A stretch of 64,000 nt of DNA from Macrotrachela quadricornifera (lineage: Eukaryota; Rotifera; Eurotatoria; Philodinida; Philodinidae), in contig JAJEKB010021090.1 of the NCBI GenBank assembly GCA_022393335.1, forward strand, positions 1,202,175 through 1,266,174, written 5' to 3'. A program made the translations under genes and the position numbers. Shown here piece by piece: positions 11,251-22,522 of the stretch. The notes below the pieces were generated by a model. The model saw only the letters and a list, made by a program, of their open reading frames with translations, was not told the DNA's origin and did not search any database. The stretch's first letter is position 1; each line of letters opens with the position of its first letter.

Positions 11251-12944
11251 CTTAGGGTATACCAAAAGTTCTAAGCCCGATGTTTAAAATTTTTTAAAGT
11301 CGTAAATATTGAATGTTTTTTTAAGGCAAAGTATAGTATAAGTTCTCGTCTTCAATAATCAACAGAGCAACTCCATCTTGGATTTACTTCTAACACTCTA
11401 CTGCAGTGATTCTACAATTTAGCGACAATTGTACAGACTTCACTAACTTTTGTCCAATATTCAGGTATATTCTGGAACTTTCGATATTTTCCATTGGTCT
11501 CTCTCTCGTTACATTTTATGACGTCATGCTGTAGAATATTAGATTTTGTTAGTATATGTAGATAAGAGGCTGTTCGTCGCCAGCTCATTTGTACCGCATT
11601 CGACTTCAAATCGTGGTAGAATCTGATTTCAACTTTAAAGCAATCTAGGAAACATGGGTGATGAATTTCATCGATACTATATCAAAATTCGATGTATTTT
11701 GGGAGTAAATCCAAAAGCAATCTTCGAAGAACTTACAGAAGCGTTGGGATCTGATGGTCCGTCATATGCGACAGTCAAACGATGGGCGAAGCGTTTTCGT
11801 GAAGGGAGAGAAGATGTCGGTGATGATCCTCGATCTGGACGTCCGATATCAGTGCTTACAGATGAAAATATTGAATGTGTTCGACAAGTTATCGAAGATG
11901 ATCCGCACTCAACTTATGATGAAATTATGGTTGAGACTGATCTATCTCGTGGTACAATAGAACGAATTATCCATGATCATCTGAAGATGAGAAAAGTTGT
12001 ATCACGTTGGGTCGCTCATCAACTTACTGACGAACAAAAACAAAAACGACTCCGAATTTGTCGTCAAAATTTAGAGAAATTTAGCAACGGAACATGGCAG
12101 TTATGCGATATTATTACGGGTGATGAGACATGGATTTATCACAGACAAATTGGTCGGAAGTCAAGCAATTCTACCTGGGTTGGCGAAAACGAACCACCAA
12201 GAACCGTAGTTCGCCGGAATAGGTTTGAACCTAAATCAATGTTTTCCCTGTTCTTTAAATCCACTGGTCCTGGTCTTATACACAAAGTAGATAAAGGCAA
12301 GACCATCGATCATAATTACTATATCGATAACTGTCTTATACCTGTTATCAATGAAATAAGAAAAAAGGAAAAGTCATCCCGCACAAAATACAAAATACTT
12401 CACGATAATGGTTCTCCTCATGCTCATCGAGATGTTGTCGATTATTTAACAGAGGAAGGTATCGAAATCATTCCACATCCACCATATTCACCAGATCTTG
12501 CACCGTGTGACTTTTGGCTAAATGATTATATCAAGAACAAGTTGACGGATCACACGAACGAAGAATCGCTGGCTCAAGAGGTTTCCACCGTCATGAGAAA
12601 TATTCCTATGAACGAGTTCAAGAAGACTTTTGATAAACTGTTAGAAAGGATGGAACTCTGTATAGAAAATAACGGTGACTATTTTGAGCATCTAATAAAA
12701 TAAACTTACAAATCTTTTTCTTTTTCTTTTTCACATTCTAGTTTTATGTTGTCAGAATCTTTTCTTAGTTATAGCTACTATAGAACTAATCTAGCAGAGT
12801 GTTAGAAGTAAATCCAAGATGGAGTTGCTCTGTTGATTATTGAAGACGAGAACTTATACTATACTTTGCCTTAAAAAAACATTCAATATTTACGACTTTA
12901 AAAAATTTTAAACATCGGGCTTAGAACTTTTGGTATACCCTAAG
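11251..12944 (+). mobile_element. Complete mariner transposon
   Basis: Inverted repeats of about 150 bp: the left starts CTTAGGGTATACCAAAAG (11251-11401) and the right ends CTTTTGGTATACCCTAAG (12796-12944), with near-complete identity. Both are flanked by the TA target dinucleotide (11249-11250 and 12945-12946). One intact transposase gene lies inside. The matched ends and the open gene suggest a recent insertion. Confidence 0.93.
11654..12703 (+). CDS. Mariner transposase, D34D class, intact
   Basis: A 349-residue frame starting at ATG 11654, the usual length for mariner transposases. The first third has two helix-turn-helix segments (ATVKRWAKRFREG near residue 40, and DEIMVETDLSRGTIERII near 90-110) that bind the inverted repeats. 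Catalytic residues: the first aspartate in ITGDETWIYH (near 157), the second in LHDNGSPHAH (near 255) and the third in LAPCDFWL, with exactly 34 residues between the last two, the D34D signature. The HPPYSPDLAPCD block is classic mariner. No stop or frameshift is seen, so the enzyme could be active. It is encoded centrally between the inverted repeats of its own element. Confidence 0.95.
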   Translation: MGDEFHRYYIKIRCILGVNPKAIFEELTEALGSDGPSYATVKRWAKRFREGREDVGDDPRSGRPISVLTDENIECVRQVIEDDPHSTYDEIMVETDLSRGTIERIIHDHLKMRKVVSRWVAHQLTDEQKQKRLRICRQNLEKFSNGTWQLCDIITGDETWIYHRQIGRKSSNSTWVGENEPPRTVVRRNRFEPKSMFSLFFKSTGPGLIHKVDKGKTIDHNYYIDNCLIPVINEIRKKEKSSRTKYKILHDNGSPHAHRDVVDYLTEEGIEIIPHPPYSPDLAPCDFWLNDYIKNKLTDHTNEESLAQEVSTVMRNIPMNEFKKTFDKLLERMELCIENNGDYFEHLIK

Positions 12945-12946
12945 TA

Positions 12947-14560
12947 TAACAACCTTTCTTATACTCACCAAGATCTATCAGCCCTGAAACTTTCAAAATT
13001 TTCTGGTTAGCCGTTCTCGAAAAGTGTCGAGAAGGGGGGGATGGGGGAACTTTTAAATTCTCAAGAGGCTCAGAAAAATAACTGAATGATTAAGAAATCA
13101 TCGAAGAGCCTCATCAACATTCGGTTGAGTTAGTAAAGAGTCAGCTCAGTTTTACCATCGAGCATTTATGACGGTATTTAAAGAATATCCTAATAAATCA
13201 TCTTTATAAGGGAAGTTTTTATGGATAATAAAAAGATTAACAAAATATTTATTGCAATATATCAAAAGATAGAGAAGCAAACACTAAATAAAATAAGCTA
13301 GATTCATATTATATTTCAGTGTAAGATGTAAGCAATTCTAACCATCAGAAAAATTTTATTTTGAACTTCTATTTTACATAACGTAATAGAGCTCAAGCTG
13401 CTGACCCAAGTGGGAAAAAGCGAATTCCGTGTATCGGGGATACGGTGGCGATACATACGATACGAATGCAATCCAGAGAATATATGTGGAACTAACATGA
13501 TAAAATGTCATTGAGTCATTAAAATATAAAATTCACGCGATAGAATCAGGAGATAAAAGCTCTTCTCATAAAAACGAACTTAATTTTAGTTAAAAGTTTC
13601 AAAATCACGATAAATGTATGGAAATACATCAAGGAGATAAAGCAAATTATCGATACAAACGTTCCACTAACTGCTCTCTTAAATCGTCATGTTCTACTAT
13701 ATATCGGTACCCTTAGAGCCTCAAATGTTAAGTCTCGGATGTATTCTCTGGTTAACAGTTTTTATTATAGAAGCAGTGGGTTATTGGAGCAATGAATCGG
13801 GAAATTGTTCCATTTTCATCAGAAATGAATTATCCTCATAAAATTGTATATATACAGCAGAGATGAAAAATATATAAATATGTCTAAACATGAAAGGAAA
13901 GAACAAGAAGAGAAAAAATGTATCGATAATATATTACTTGAAATTGCACATACACTGAAATTCAAGGAGAAATTATTTTTCTTTTAAGATGAAATAGTTC
14001 AATAAAAGAACGGAAGAATGACACAAGAAAAAGAAATATATGTTTATAATCTATTATACATAGACTTAGATTGAAGACAATCTATAAAAACGTTTTTTCA
14101 CAATAGGAGCAAATAAAAAATAGATTTAACCATTAACTTCCAAAATAATTCTTGTCTCGAAAAACAAATAAAGAAAAACTTATTGGTATTAACACTATAC
14201 AAAAAATAATTAAAGAAACGGAACAAATTGTACGACTTCTCTAAGAGAAGAAAAATCGAAAGCATCGTCGATAAGAACGAAGAAAAACAAAGACGATCCA
14301 AACTTTTCCAACACAGGTAAAGATTATTAACTATACTCTTTTTTTCACCCTCAAATATTTGCTTCTCACAACCCATCGATTGCCTTGCCTTTCTGTCATG
14401 TTCGAATATAGTTTTCAAAACAAATCCTCATTTCTCTCTATCTCTTTTTCAATTCGCCTTATATTTACAGAAATGAATAATGCATCCCTCATAGAATTGA
14501 GCCAATTCTGTTGGTATATACCCTTCACATGAAAAACAAATGCCAATGCATTTCTCTCCA
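12947..14560. other. Intergenic stretch between mariner and Helitron
   Basis: No recognisable protein. The frames at 13316-13498 and 14098-14418 are short and biased. A G-run lies near 13034-13048. Nothing else was seen. Confidence 0.4.
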
Positions 14561-14631
14561 TCTATATTATAATGTTGAGTGTCTGTCTGTTACCGGGTCA
14601 AAAAAACATTTATATTAAAAATCGTCTACAT

Positions 14632-14815
14632 CTGGACGAAAAACCTTTAGAATTTGAAGTTTGAATTTGTCTAGACGAAAAACCGTTAGAATTAAAAATT
14701 TGACTTTGTCGATACGGAAAGCTGTTAGAATTTAAAATTTGACTTTGCCTAGACGAAAAATTGTTAGAATTTAAAATTTGACTTTGTCTAGACGAAAAAC
14801 CGTTAGCACCAAAAC
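14632..14815. repeat. 39-bp tandem repeat, about 4.5 copies
   Basis: The unit is TTTGTCTAGACGAAAAACCG followed by TTAGAATTTAAAATTTGAC, repeated head to tail with point differences, inside the Helitron 5' region. On the minus strand it reads as a 13-residue repeat (SSRQSQILNSNGF-like), but a 39-bp period keeps any frame open, so coding is not implied. Confidence 0.75.
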
Positions 14816-14976
14816 CTTGCAGTAAACTATATATAGATGTAACGTAATGGCATCCGTTCATTTTGCCATTCAACAGACGAGAAATTCATACACAACTTTT
14901 GGATGTACCAGATGAATAAACTTTTATCGTCAATCATGATGCATTAAAATCTTTAACGGATTTTTCATCGATTCCT

Positions 14977-15666
14977 ATGAATTTAATTAATTCAAACATT
15001 AAATTATGTTTGGAAGAACGTGTGGACGAATCTATTCAACAAACTCCATCAGATTCTATCGCTATGAATTATTCAAATGGACGATTATCATCGGGAGATG
15101 CTTCCAATTTACATGGTCAATCATCTGCAATGAATTTTATCGATGTTAATAATTTAAATGGTCGATTATGGCCAGAATATTCTTTCAATTTACATGGTTG
15201 ATCATTTCCAATGATTTCTTACGATGTGTATAATATAAATCATCGATTACCACCAGAATATTCTTTTAATTTATATGGTCAAGCAGTTGTACAAAATCCG
15301 ATGAATGTAAGTACTGCTTCGATTGTGGAAAGTTGCATGAATATAGATAATGAAACAAGAGAATTCAAAACACTAACAAGAGCGAAAAGGATGCGACAGC
15401 GACGTGCAGACGAGAGTGCGGAAATGAAAAAAAACCGTTTAGAAAGAGACGCCGCAAATCATCGTTTACGACGCTCACAGCAATTCAAAAAAGAAACTGA
15501 CGTCGAGCGGCGTGAACGACAAGCAATGGATGCATTTCATCTTCGAGAACAACGGCAACAAAGCGCTTTTTTCCGTGCAGCTCGATTGGAAAATGAGATG
15601 TCTCCAGAAAATTATTTAGGAAAAATGGATTTAATCTGTCGACATTGTAATGCTTTTCATTTTCGA
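14977..15666 (+). pseudogene. Helitron Rep/helicase ORF, N-terminal part
   Basis: This is the first third of the Helitron protein. It starts with three imperfect copies of a roughly 27-residue module (NGRL...SFNLHGQ, about 81-bp DNA period) between 15070 and 15290. A basic, coiled region follows (RAKRMRQRRADESAEMKK) and then the zinc-type segment MDLICRHCNAFHFRNE that begins the Helitron-like N-terminal domain. A TGA at 15199-15201, where the other repeats carry CAA, interrupts the frame. The protein is then cut at about 15677 by the RTE insertion and continues at 19107. It is dead as it stands. Confidence 0.75.
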
Positions 15667-15677
15667 AATGAATGTGT
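15667..15677 (+). repeat. Target-site duplication of the RTE insertion (left)
   Basis: AATGAATGTGT here is repeated exactly at 19107-19117 on the other side of the LINE. Removing one copy and the insert rejoins the Helitron reading frame across CHCNAFHF-RNE and the following CVSGRKEE. Confidence 0.85.
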
Positions 15678-18600
15678 TTGTTGTTGTTGTTATCCATTTA
15701 GTCGTTTTCGACTCTTGGTGACCCTATGGATAATGGTTCGCCAGACTTCTCTATCCTTTACTACTTCTTTAAGATCTTGAAGACTTATTCCAGTATCTTC
15801 TTTAACAGTATCTAACCATCTTGTTCTCTGTCTGCCTCTTCTTCTTTTTCCTTCTACTTTGCTGAGCATCAGACTCTTCTCTAATGAGTCTTCTCTTCTC
15901 ATGATATGACCAAAATATTTGAGTTTTAGTTTGACTATTGAGGATTCTAATGATTCATCAGGTTTAATCTGATCTAGAACCGATTGATTTGTTCGTTTTG
16001 CAGTCCATGGTATATGAAGTAGTCTTCTCCAGCACCACATTTCAAAAGCGTCAATTTTCTTCCTTTCGGCTTTCCTTATAGTCCATGTTTCACATCCATA
16101 TGTAGCTACTGGAAATACCATAGCTTTGACTATCCGAATTTTGGTTTTTTAGTGTTACATCTCTGTCTTTTGTAATTCTATTCAAGTCAGTCATGGCTTT
16201 CCTCCCTAGGAGTAATCTTCTCTTTATCTCATGACTGCAATCTCCTTCTATGTGTATTGTTGATCCAAGGAAGTTAAAGTCTTTGACCCTTTCTACATTT
16301 TCACCGTCTACTTCTATTTGATCTAATGCCATAGTTGACATGATTTTTGTTTTCTTGATATTGAGCAATAGACCCGCTTCTGCACTCTCTGTTTTAACTT
16401 TCTGTAAAAGGTTTTTTAGATCTTCTTCACTTTCAGCTACCAACGTGGTGTCATCAGCATATCGAAGGTTATTAATGTTCCTTCCTCCTATCTTGAGACC
16501 AACTTGTGTATTATCAAGCCCTGCTTTCCTCATTACATATTCCGCATATAGGTTGAAGAGATATGGTGATAAAATACAACCTTGCCTTACACCTTTTCTT
16601 ATTTTAAACCATTCTGTATCTCCATGTTCTGTTCTAACTGTTGCTTCTTGATTTTCATACAAGCTCTTCATAAGGTATATGAGATGTTTAGGAATACCCA
16701 TTTCTTTCAGAATTTCCCATAGCTTATCATGATCGACACAATCAAATGCTTTTGTATAATCGATGAAGCAGAAATAAAATTCCTTTTGATATTCTCTTGC
16801 TTTCTCCATTATCCATCGAATGTTAGCGATTTGATCTCTTGTGCCTCTTCCTTTCCTGAATCCTGCTTGTACATCTGGCAACTCTCTTTCCATATATGGT
16901 TGTAATCTCGCTTGTATAATCTTCAGCATTACTTTACTAGCATGAGATATTAAAGCAATCGTGCGATAATTGGAACATTCTTTGATATCTCCTTTCTTCG
17001 GTATTGGTATATAAACTGATCTCTTCTAGTCGATTGGCCATTGTAAAGTCCTCCATACCTGTTGACATAATGCAGTTAGCGTTTTGACTGCAGTATCTCC
17101 CATATTCTTGAGTAACTCAACTGGTATTCCATCTATTCCTGTAGCTTTATTGTTAGCGATCCTTTTTAGGGCCCATTGAACTTCACTTTCTAAGATATCT
17201 GGTTCCTGTTCTAATTCCTTTTCTTCAACAATTCCAGTCGTGTTGAGATCTTTTCCATAGAGTGTTTCTGTGTACTCCTTCCATCTTTTCTTTATCTCTT
17301 CTCCCTCCGATAGAATTCTTCCCTCTTGATCCTTTAGTATTCCTGTCTTTGGTGTGAATTTACCTTTTACTTCTCTGATTTTTTTAAATAAATCTCTAGT
17401 CCTTCCTTTCTGATTATCTTCCTCTATTTTCTGACATTCCTCTTTGAGGTATCTTTCTTTATCTTTTCTTGCTTGTGTTTGAAAGAGAGCATTCAATTTT
17501 GTGAACGTTTGTTTGTCTCCCATACTCTTTGCTTTCCTTCTATTCTCAGCTATTTGCAGTGTATCTGTAGTCAGCCATTTAGCCTTTTTATTTCTTTAGC
17601 AGGTAGGAATGTTTGCCTTCGCTTCTTCTGATAAGATATTTTTCATTTCCTCCCAGAGTTCTATAGGTTGCCTACCTATTAGCTCTAACCCATCAAAACG
17701 ATTCTTCACCTTAACTGTGTATTCTGAAGGAATGTTGTTAACATCGTATCTTATCGATCTGATGGTTCTAGCCTTCCTCTTTAGTTTGAATCGGAATGTG
17801 GATAATAAAAGCTCATGATCAGTGCCGCAGTCTGCCCCTGGTCTTGTTTTAGCTGATTGGATTGAGCTTCTCCATCTTTGACTGCACATGATATAGTCAA
17901 TTTGATTTCTGTGTTGACCATTTGGTGATGTCCATGTATAGAGCCGTCTCTTGGGTTGCTCAAACCATGTATTCGTTATGAATAGTGAGTTCTCTTGACA
18001 AAATTCTACTAATCTATCTCCAGCTTCATTCCTAATGCCTAGCCCAAATTTCCCGCAAATATCTGTTTCAGGTTCGTTCCCAACCTTAGCATTCCAATCT
18101 CCTATGATGAATACTGCATCTTTTTTAGGAATTGTTTCCATCATCTGCTTTAGTTCATCATAGAATCTGTTTGTATCTTCTTCTTCAGCTCCTGTAGTTG
18201 GTGCATATACCTGTATGATGGTGGTGTTTATAGTAGAGCCTTGAATTCTAACTGAGATCATTCTTTCATTCTTTGGGTTGTATCCAAGAACAGCCTCAGT
18301 AACCTTCTTTCGTACAATGATGGCTACCCCATTCTTCCTTTTATCTGGGTTTCCTGAGTAGTATATTTCGTGTTCATCTGATGTGAAATGACCCATTCCT
18401 GTCCATTTCAGTTCACTGATACCTAGAATATCTATATTTAGCCGTACCATTTCTGATTTAACTATATCAAGCTTTCCTTGATTCATTGTTCTAACGTTCC
18501 ATGTTCCTATAGTATGTGTCTCCAAGCAGCTTCGGATTTTCCTTTTGCATCTATACACATCCGCATCTAAACGTCCTTTCGGCTTTAATTTAGTTGCATC

Positions 18601-19106
18601 ACTAGGTTTAGTGCTACTCGTACTCTTCCTTAACTCTTCCCCAGTAACTTGTTGGGTACCTTCAGACCTGAGGGTCTCATCTTCCAGTACCATGTCGTGT
18701 TTAGTCCGTTTATTTCTATTTTCCATTGGGTTTTCTTGGCATAATTCTAGAGTGGTTTGCCATTTCCTTCTCTAACGCAGTCCAACTCCACTGATAATTC
18801 ATATGTTGTTGGTATTACCCCCTACTGCTGCTGCCCTGTAGGTTTGTTTGGATTGAGTTTAGTCTGATGTCTCCGCATTGACCTGTCCATCATGGGTGAC
18901 CCTATTAAGAGTTATAAACTCTTGATGGCATAGCTCTCAGCTTCTTTGACATACGCAAACCCTCCTGCCACGTTAAGGCATCAATCCATTTGATCCAGAA
19001 GGAGCAATTGCTCAAGTTAATGCGAAGAGTGTCGACCTTGGTGTTATGGCGGAGCATCTCTCACAGCATTAACATAAACAATTCCTCCTTTTAGATCACA
19101 GGGGAG
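15678..19106 (-). mobile_element. RTE-clade LINE (BovB-like), full length but dead
   Basis: A minus-strand retrotransposon of 3429 bp inside the Helitron, flanked by an 11-bp duplication. From its own 5' end: an untranslated region (19106-18727) with the motif GGGTCACCCATGATGGACAG that RTE/BovB elements carry, an apurinic-type endonuclease and reverse transcriptase ORF, then a short 3' end with the hairpin GAGTCGAAAACGACT and a simple TAACAACAACAA tail. That tail form is typical of RTE elements and very close in design to BovB. Two stops and a frameshift inactivate it. Confidence 0.9.
15690..18726 (-). pseudogene. RTE endonuclease-reverse transcriptase ORF
   Basis: Starts at the ATG at 18724-18726. 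The endonuclease domain (18450-17700) shows GTWNVRTM, GISELKWTG (metal-binding Glu), VYAPTTGA, IIGDWNAKVGN, NQIDYIMCSQRW and TDHELL (catalytic His), all intact. The reverse transcriptase follows: NKATGIDGIPVELLK, FIDYTKAFDCVDH, GVRQGCILSPYLFN and the catalytic NLRYADDTTLV near 16465. The C-terminus has the WCWRRLLHIPW and RRGRQRTRWLDTVK motifs. Breaks: TAA at 17596-17598, TAG at 17026-17028 (where a Trp is usual) and a one-base gain in an A run at 16145-16150. The protein nicks target DNA and primes reverse transcription there. About 1010 codons were present before decay. Confidence 0.88.
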
Positions 19107-21893
19107 AATGAATGTGTATCTGGTAGAAAAGAGGAATTCAAGCAATGTTGTCACTATGGTTCAGTTCAATTACCTCAACTTCGTACCTATCCAGATGAAA
19201 TGAAAGCACTTCTTCAAGGAACCGATATGGAAGGAACAAATTTTCGTGAAAATATTCGAAGTTATAACAGTGCTCTTGCATTTGCGTCAATGGGAGCACT
19301 TATTGACTTACCACAAGGATTTGGACCATACTGCTTTCGAATCCATGGACAAATCTACCATCAGATTGGTCCACTTCATCCGGCACCCGGTCAAAAAGCT
19401 CAATTTGGACAACTCTATATTGTGGATTCGTCTTTAGCATTGCAAGAGCGAATGGGAAATGTCGCAAATGATGGTTGCCTCACCACAACGATGAAGAAAC
19501 TCGGTGAGATATTGATGGAAAATAGTCCTTTTGCTACTGCTTACAAGATGATGTATGAAGTGGAACAGGAAGAAATTGGTCGAGCTGAAAAAGAAAACCG
19601 AGCGCCGCCACCAGTTTGAATGATTTTTGATATTAAGCAACATAATTATGATCAACGAAGATATAATCATCCGAGAGCAAACGAAGTTGCAGCTGTTTTT
19701 GTGGGCGAAGATGGAGATGTACCAAAACATCGACATGTTGCCGTTTATTCACGTGATCAAAGTCTGAAAACAATATCAATTTTACATGCTCATTGTGATC
19801 CAATGGTATATCCTATTTTATTTCCCTGTGGGGATAAAGGATGGTACCCGGAATTGGAAAAAATTGATCAATCAAGAAATCGAAAACGTGTATCTATGCT
19901 TCAGTTCTACAGTTATCGATTGGCGATTCGTCAAAGTTTTAATCCTATTCACTATGCTGGAAAATTATTTCAACAATATATCGTCGATGCCTATGTGAAA
20001 ACTGAACAAAATCGTCTAGCTTTTCACAGACAAAATCAAAAGGCTCTTTGTGTTGAGTTGTATAAAGGATTAATGGATCACCTGGCGAACGAAGCGGAAT
20101 CGCAAGGACTAAAACCTGGACGAGTTATCATTCTTCCCTCGAGCTTTCAAGGACGTCCTAGAGCAATGCAGCAGAACTATCAGGATGCAATGGTAATTGT
20201 TCGAAAGTACGGAAAGCCTGATTTATTCATTACATTTACATGTAATCCGAGATGGAAAGAGATTGAAGAGCAATTACTACCTGGTCAAACTCCTTCAGAT
20301 AGACCTGATCTTATTTCGAGGGTGTTTAAATTAAGACTTGATGAGTTGCTGAATGATATCTTCAAAAAACATATATTGGGACGAACCGTAGGCCATGTAT
20401 TTGTCATTGAATTTCAAAAACGAGGCTTACCTCATTGTCACATGCTTATTATTTTAACTGACGAGGACAAACCAAAGGATAATGCTTCCATCGATCATAT
20501 TGTAGCCAGTGAAATACCAGATCCTGTCCAATTTCCTCGATTACATGAAATTGTGAAAAAGCACATGATTCATGGACCATGTGGAATATTAAACAGAAAT
20601 TCACCTTGCATGGATGATGGTAAGTGTTCAAAGGACCTTCTGAAGGAATTTTCAGTTCAAACTACCACAAATAAAGACGGTTATCCACGATATCGTCGGC
20701 GAGATAATGGAATCACAGTAAATGTTGAGAAATATGATGTGGACAATAGATGGGTGGTTCCATATAATCCATATTTGTTAATGAAATATAATGCTCATAT
20801 TAATGTGGAAGTTTGTGCCACTGTGAAGAGTATCAAATATTTATTCAAATATATTTACAAGGGACATGATTGTGCTAATATCAAACTTGAACGACCAATT
20901 CAAGAAGGCGCCAGCATCCAGAGAACTTTGGAATGAGACGAAATAAAAACACATCTCGATGCCAGATATGTCAGTGCACCTGAAGCCTCATGGAGACTTC
21001 TTGAGTTTCCTTTACATGATAAATCGCATTCAATTGTTCGTTTGGCAGTTCATCTTCCCAATAGGCAACCAGTATATTTTGCTGAAGGCAACGAACGAAA
21101 TGCGTTAGAAAAAGTCGGTGCAAGAGATACGATTCTTACCGCATGGTTCAAATTGAATACTGAAAATCCGGATGCTCGACAATATTTGTATCATGATATT
21201 CCACATCATTTTTTTTTTGATTGAGAAGGCAAATGGAAACGCCGTCAACAAGGTGATAAAATTATTGGTCGAATGTACTCTGTTAGTCCGAGTGATGTAG
21301 AACGTTATCATCTTCGTTTATTATTGTTATATACTCCTGGTGCATGCAGCTTTGATGATCTCAAAAAAACTGATACTGAGATCTGTCTAACGTTTGCTGA
21401 TGCTGCGAAGAACGAGGACTAATATGTAACGACACGGAATATGAAAAATGTATGACCGAAGCTACCGTTTTCCAAATGCCACAGCAATTAAGAATGCTTT
21501 TTTGTGTAATACTATTATATTGTAATCCAACAAATTCCAGAAATATCTGGTATTTGTTTAAAATGCACATGGCTGAAGACTTTTTACACCATTTTGATAC
21601 TGAAACAGCAGAAGCGATGCTGTTTCATGCGGTTGAAGAGAAATTGAAAGAACAAGGCCGGTGTTGTGATGATTTTGATATACTATCACCATCTATTTCG
21701 TATTCATTTGAAAGAGTATTTATCGACAAGAAGTATGATCTTCAAATTGGACAGGAAATGTATCAAATGTTGAATCAAGATCAACGTTTAGCTGTAGAAC
21801 AAATTCGTGCGGCTCTTCGTGATAGAACAACCACAACTATCTCTTGCTTCTTCATAGATGGACCTGGAGGCACAGGGAAGACTTATCTATACA
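19107..21893 (+). pseudogene. Helitron Rep (HUH) domain and start of helicase
   Basis: Continues the Helitron protein after the RTE. Helitron-like N-domain motifs: HYGSVQLPQLRTYPDE and GPYCFRIHGQIYHQ. The Rep domain has VYPILFPCGDKGWYPEL, LFITFTCNPRWKEI, the HUH motif in RGLPHCHMLI (near 20425) and KYLFKYIYKG (near 20845), which carries the paired tyrosines expected of rolling-circle Rep. The helicase P-loop GPGGTGKTYLYN ends the segment, where the GGATCCTG element is inserted. Breaks: TGA at 19617, 20934 and 21222, plus a one-base loss near 21425 that moves the frame to the 21452 ORF. Rep nicks and joins single strands, and the helicase unwinds. This copy cannot make a full protein. Confidence 0.88.
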
Positions 21894-21990
21894 ACCCTAG
21901 GGAAAATCTTTGATATTTCAGAGCCTGATCCTTTACAGATATGACCAGGATCCTGCAAGGATTCAACGTTTTTTCCTGAGGAAACGGAAA

Positions 21991-22180
21991 ATCCTGAAAG
22001 AAGTGTGTAGCCAGGGAATTTCCAGGATCCTATTAGGATTGAAGACAAGATTTTTCAAGGATTATGGTAGGTTTATCATTGTTCTAAAATCAGGATCAAG
22101 CCAGGAAACTAATAAATCCTGAAAGAAGTGTGTAGCCAGGGAATTTTTAGGAACCTATCAGGATTTAAAACAAGATTTCC
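21991..22180 (+). repeat. 121-bp direct repeat, two copies
   Basis: AATCCTGAAAGAAGTGTGTA followed by GCCAGGGAATTT begins at 21991 and again at 22112. The copies run together through GGATT...AAGACAAGATTT, with substitutions concentrated in the GGATCC motifs. Confidence 0.7.
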
Positions 22181-22451
22181 CAAGTATATTCCCAGGATAA
22201 TATGAAGATTTTCGTCAGATCCTGTCAGGACTTTGATACTTCTTATCAAAAATTTTCCAAGATCCATTCAGGATTTGTATCTTACACCACTATATTTCTG
22301 CCTGACTATAACGAAGGATCTTGTCAGGAATCTGGTATGAGAAAAGGCTTGAGGCTTTTTAATGTATATTTACAAGAGTTAAACTTACCGGTATCGTGGC
22401 AGGATTGTGTCAGGATTGTAGCAAGTTTTCTAAACAGAACAGATAAAATGT

Positions 22452-22522
22452 GAACACATAGAGTATTGATCTCTAGACCTTCAGTTCATGAACTGAACAG
22501 CTAACCCAGCTGGACTGTGTTC
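22452..22522 (-). other. tRNA-Met-like sequence (pseudogene or SINE head)
   Basis: Read on the minus strand, 71 nt fold as a tRNA: acceptor GAACACA/TGTGTTC (7 perfect pairs), D-arm CAGC-TGGGTTA-GCTG with the GG pair in its loop, and a T-arm TAGAG-ATCAATA-CTCTA (5+7+5). The anticodon arm TCAGTTCATGAACTGAAGG closely resembles the elongator tRNA-Met arm, but one base is missing, leaving a 6-nt loop around CAT. The T-loop lacks the usual TTCGA. A functional tRNA is unlikely; a captured tRNA or SINE-type internal promoter is more plausible. Confidence 0.5.
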
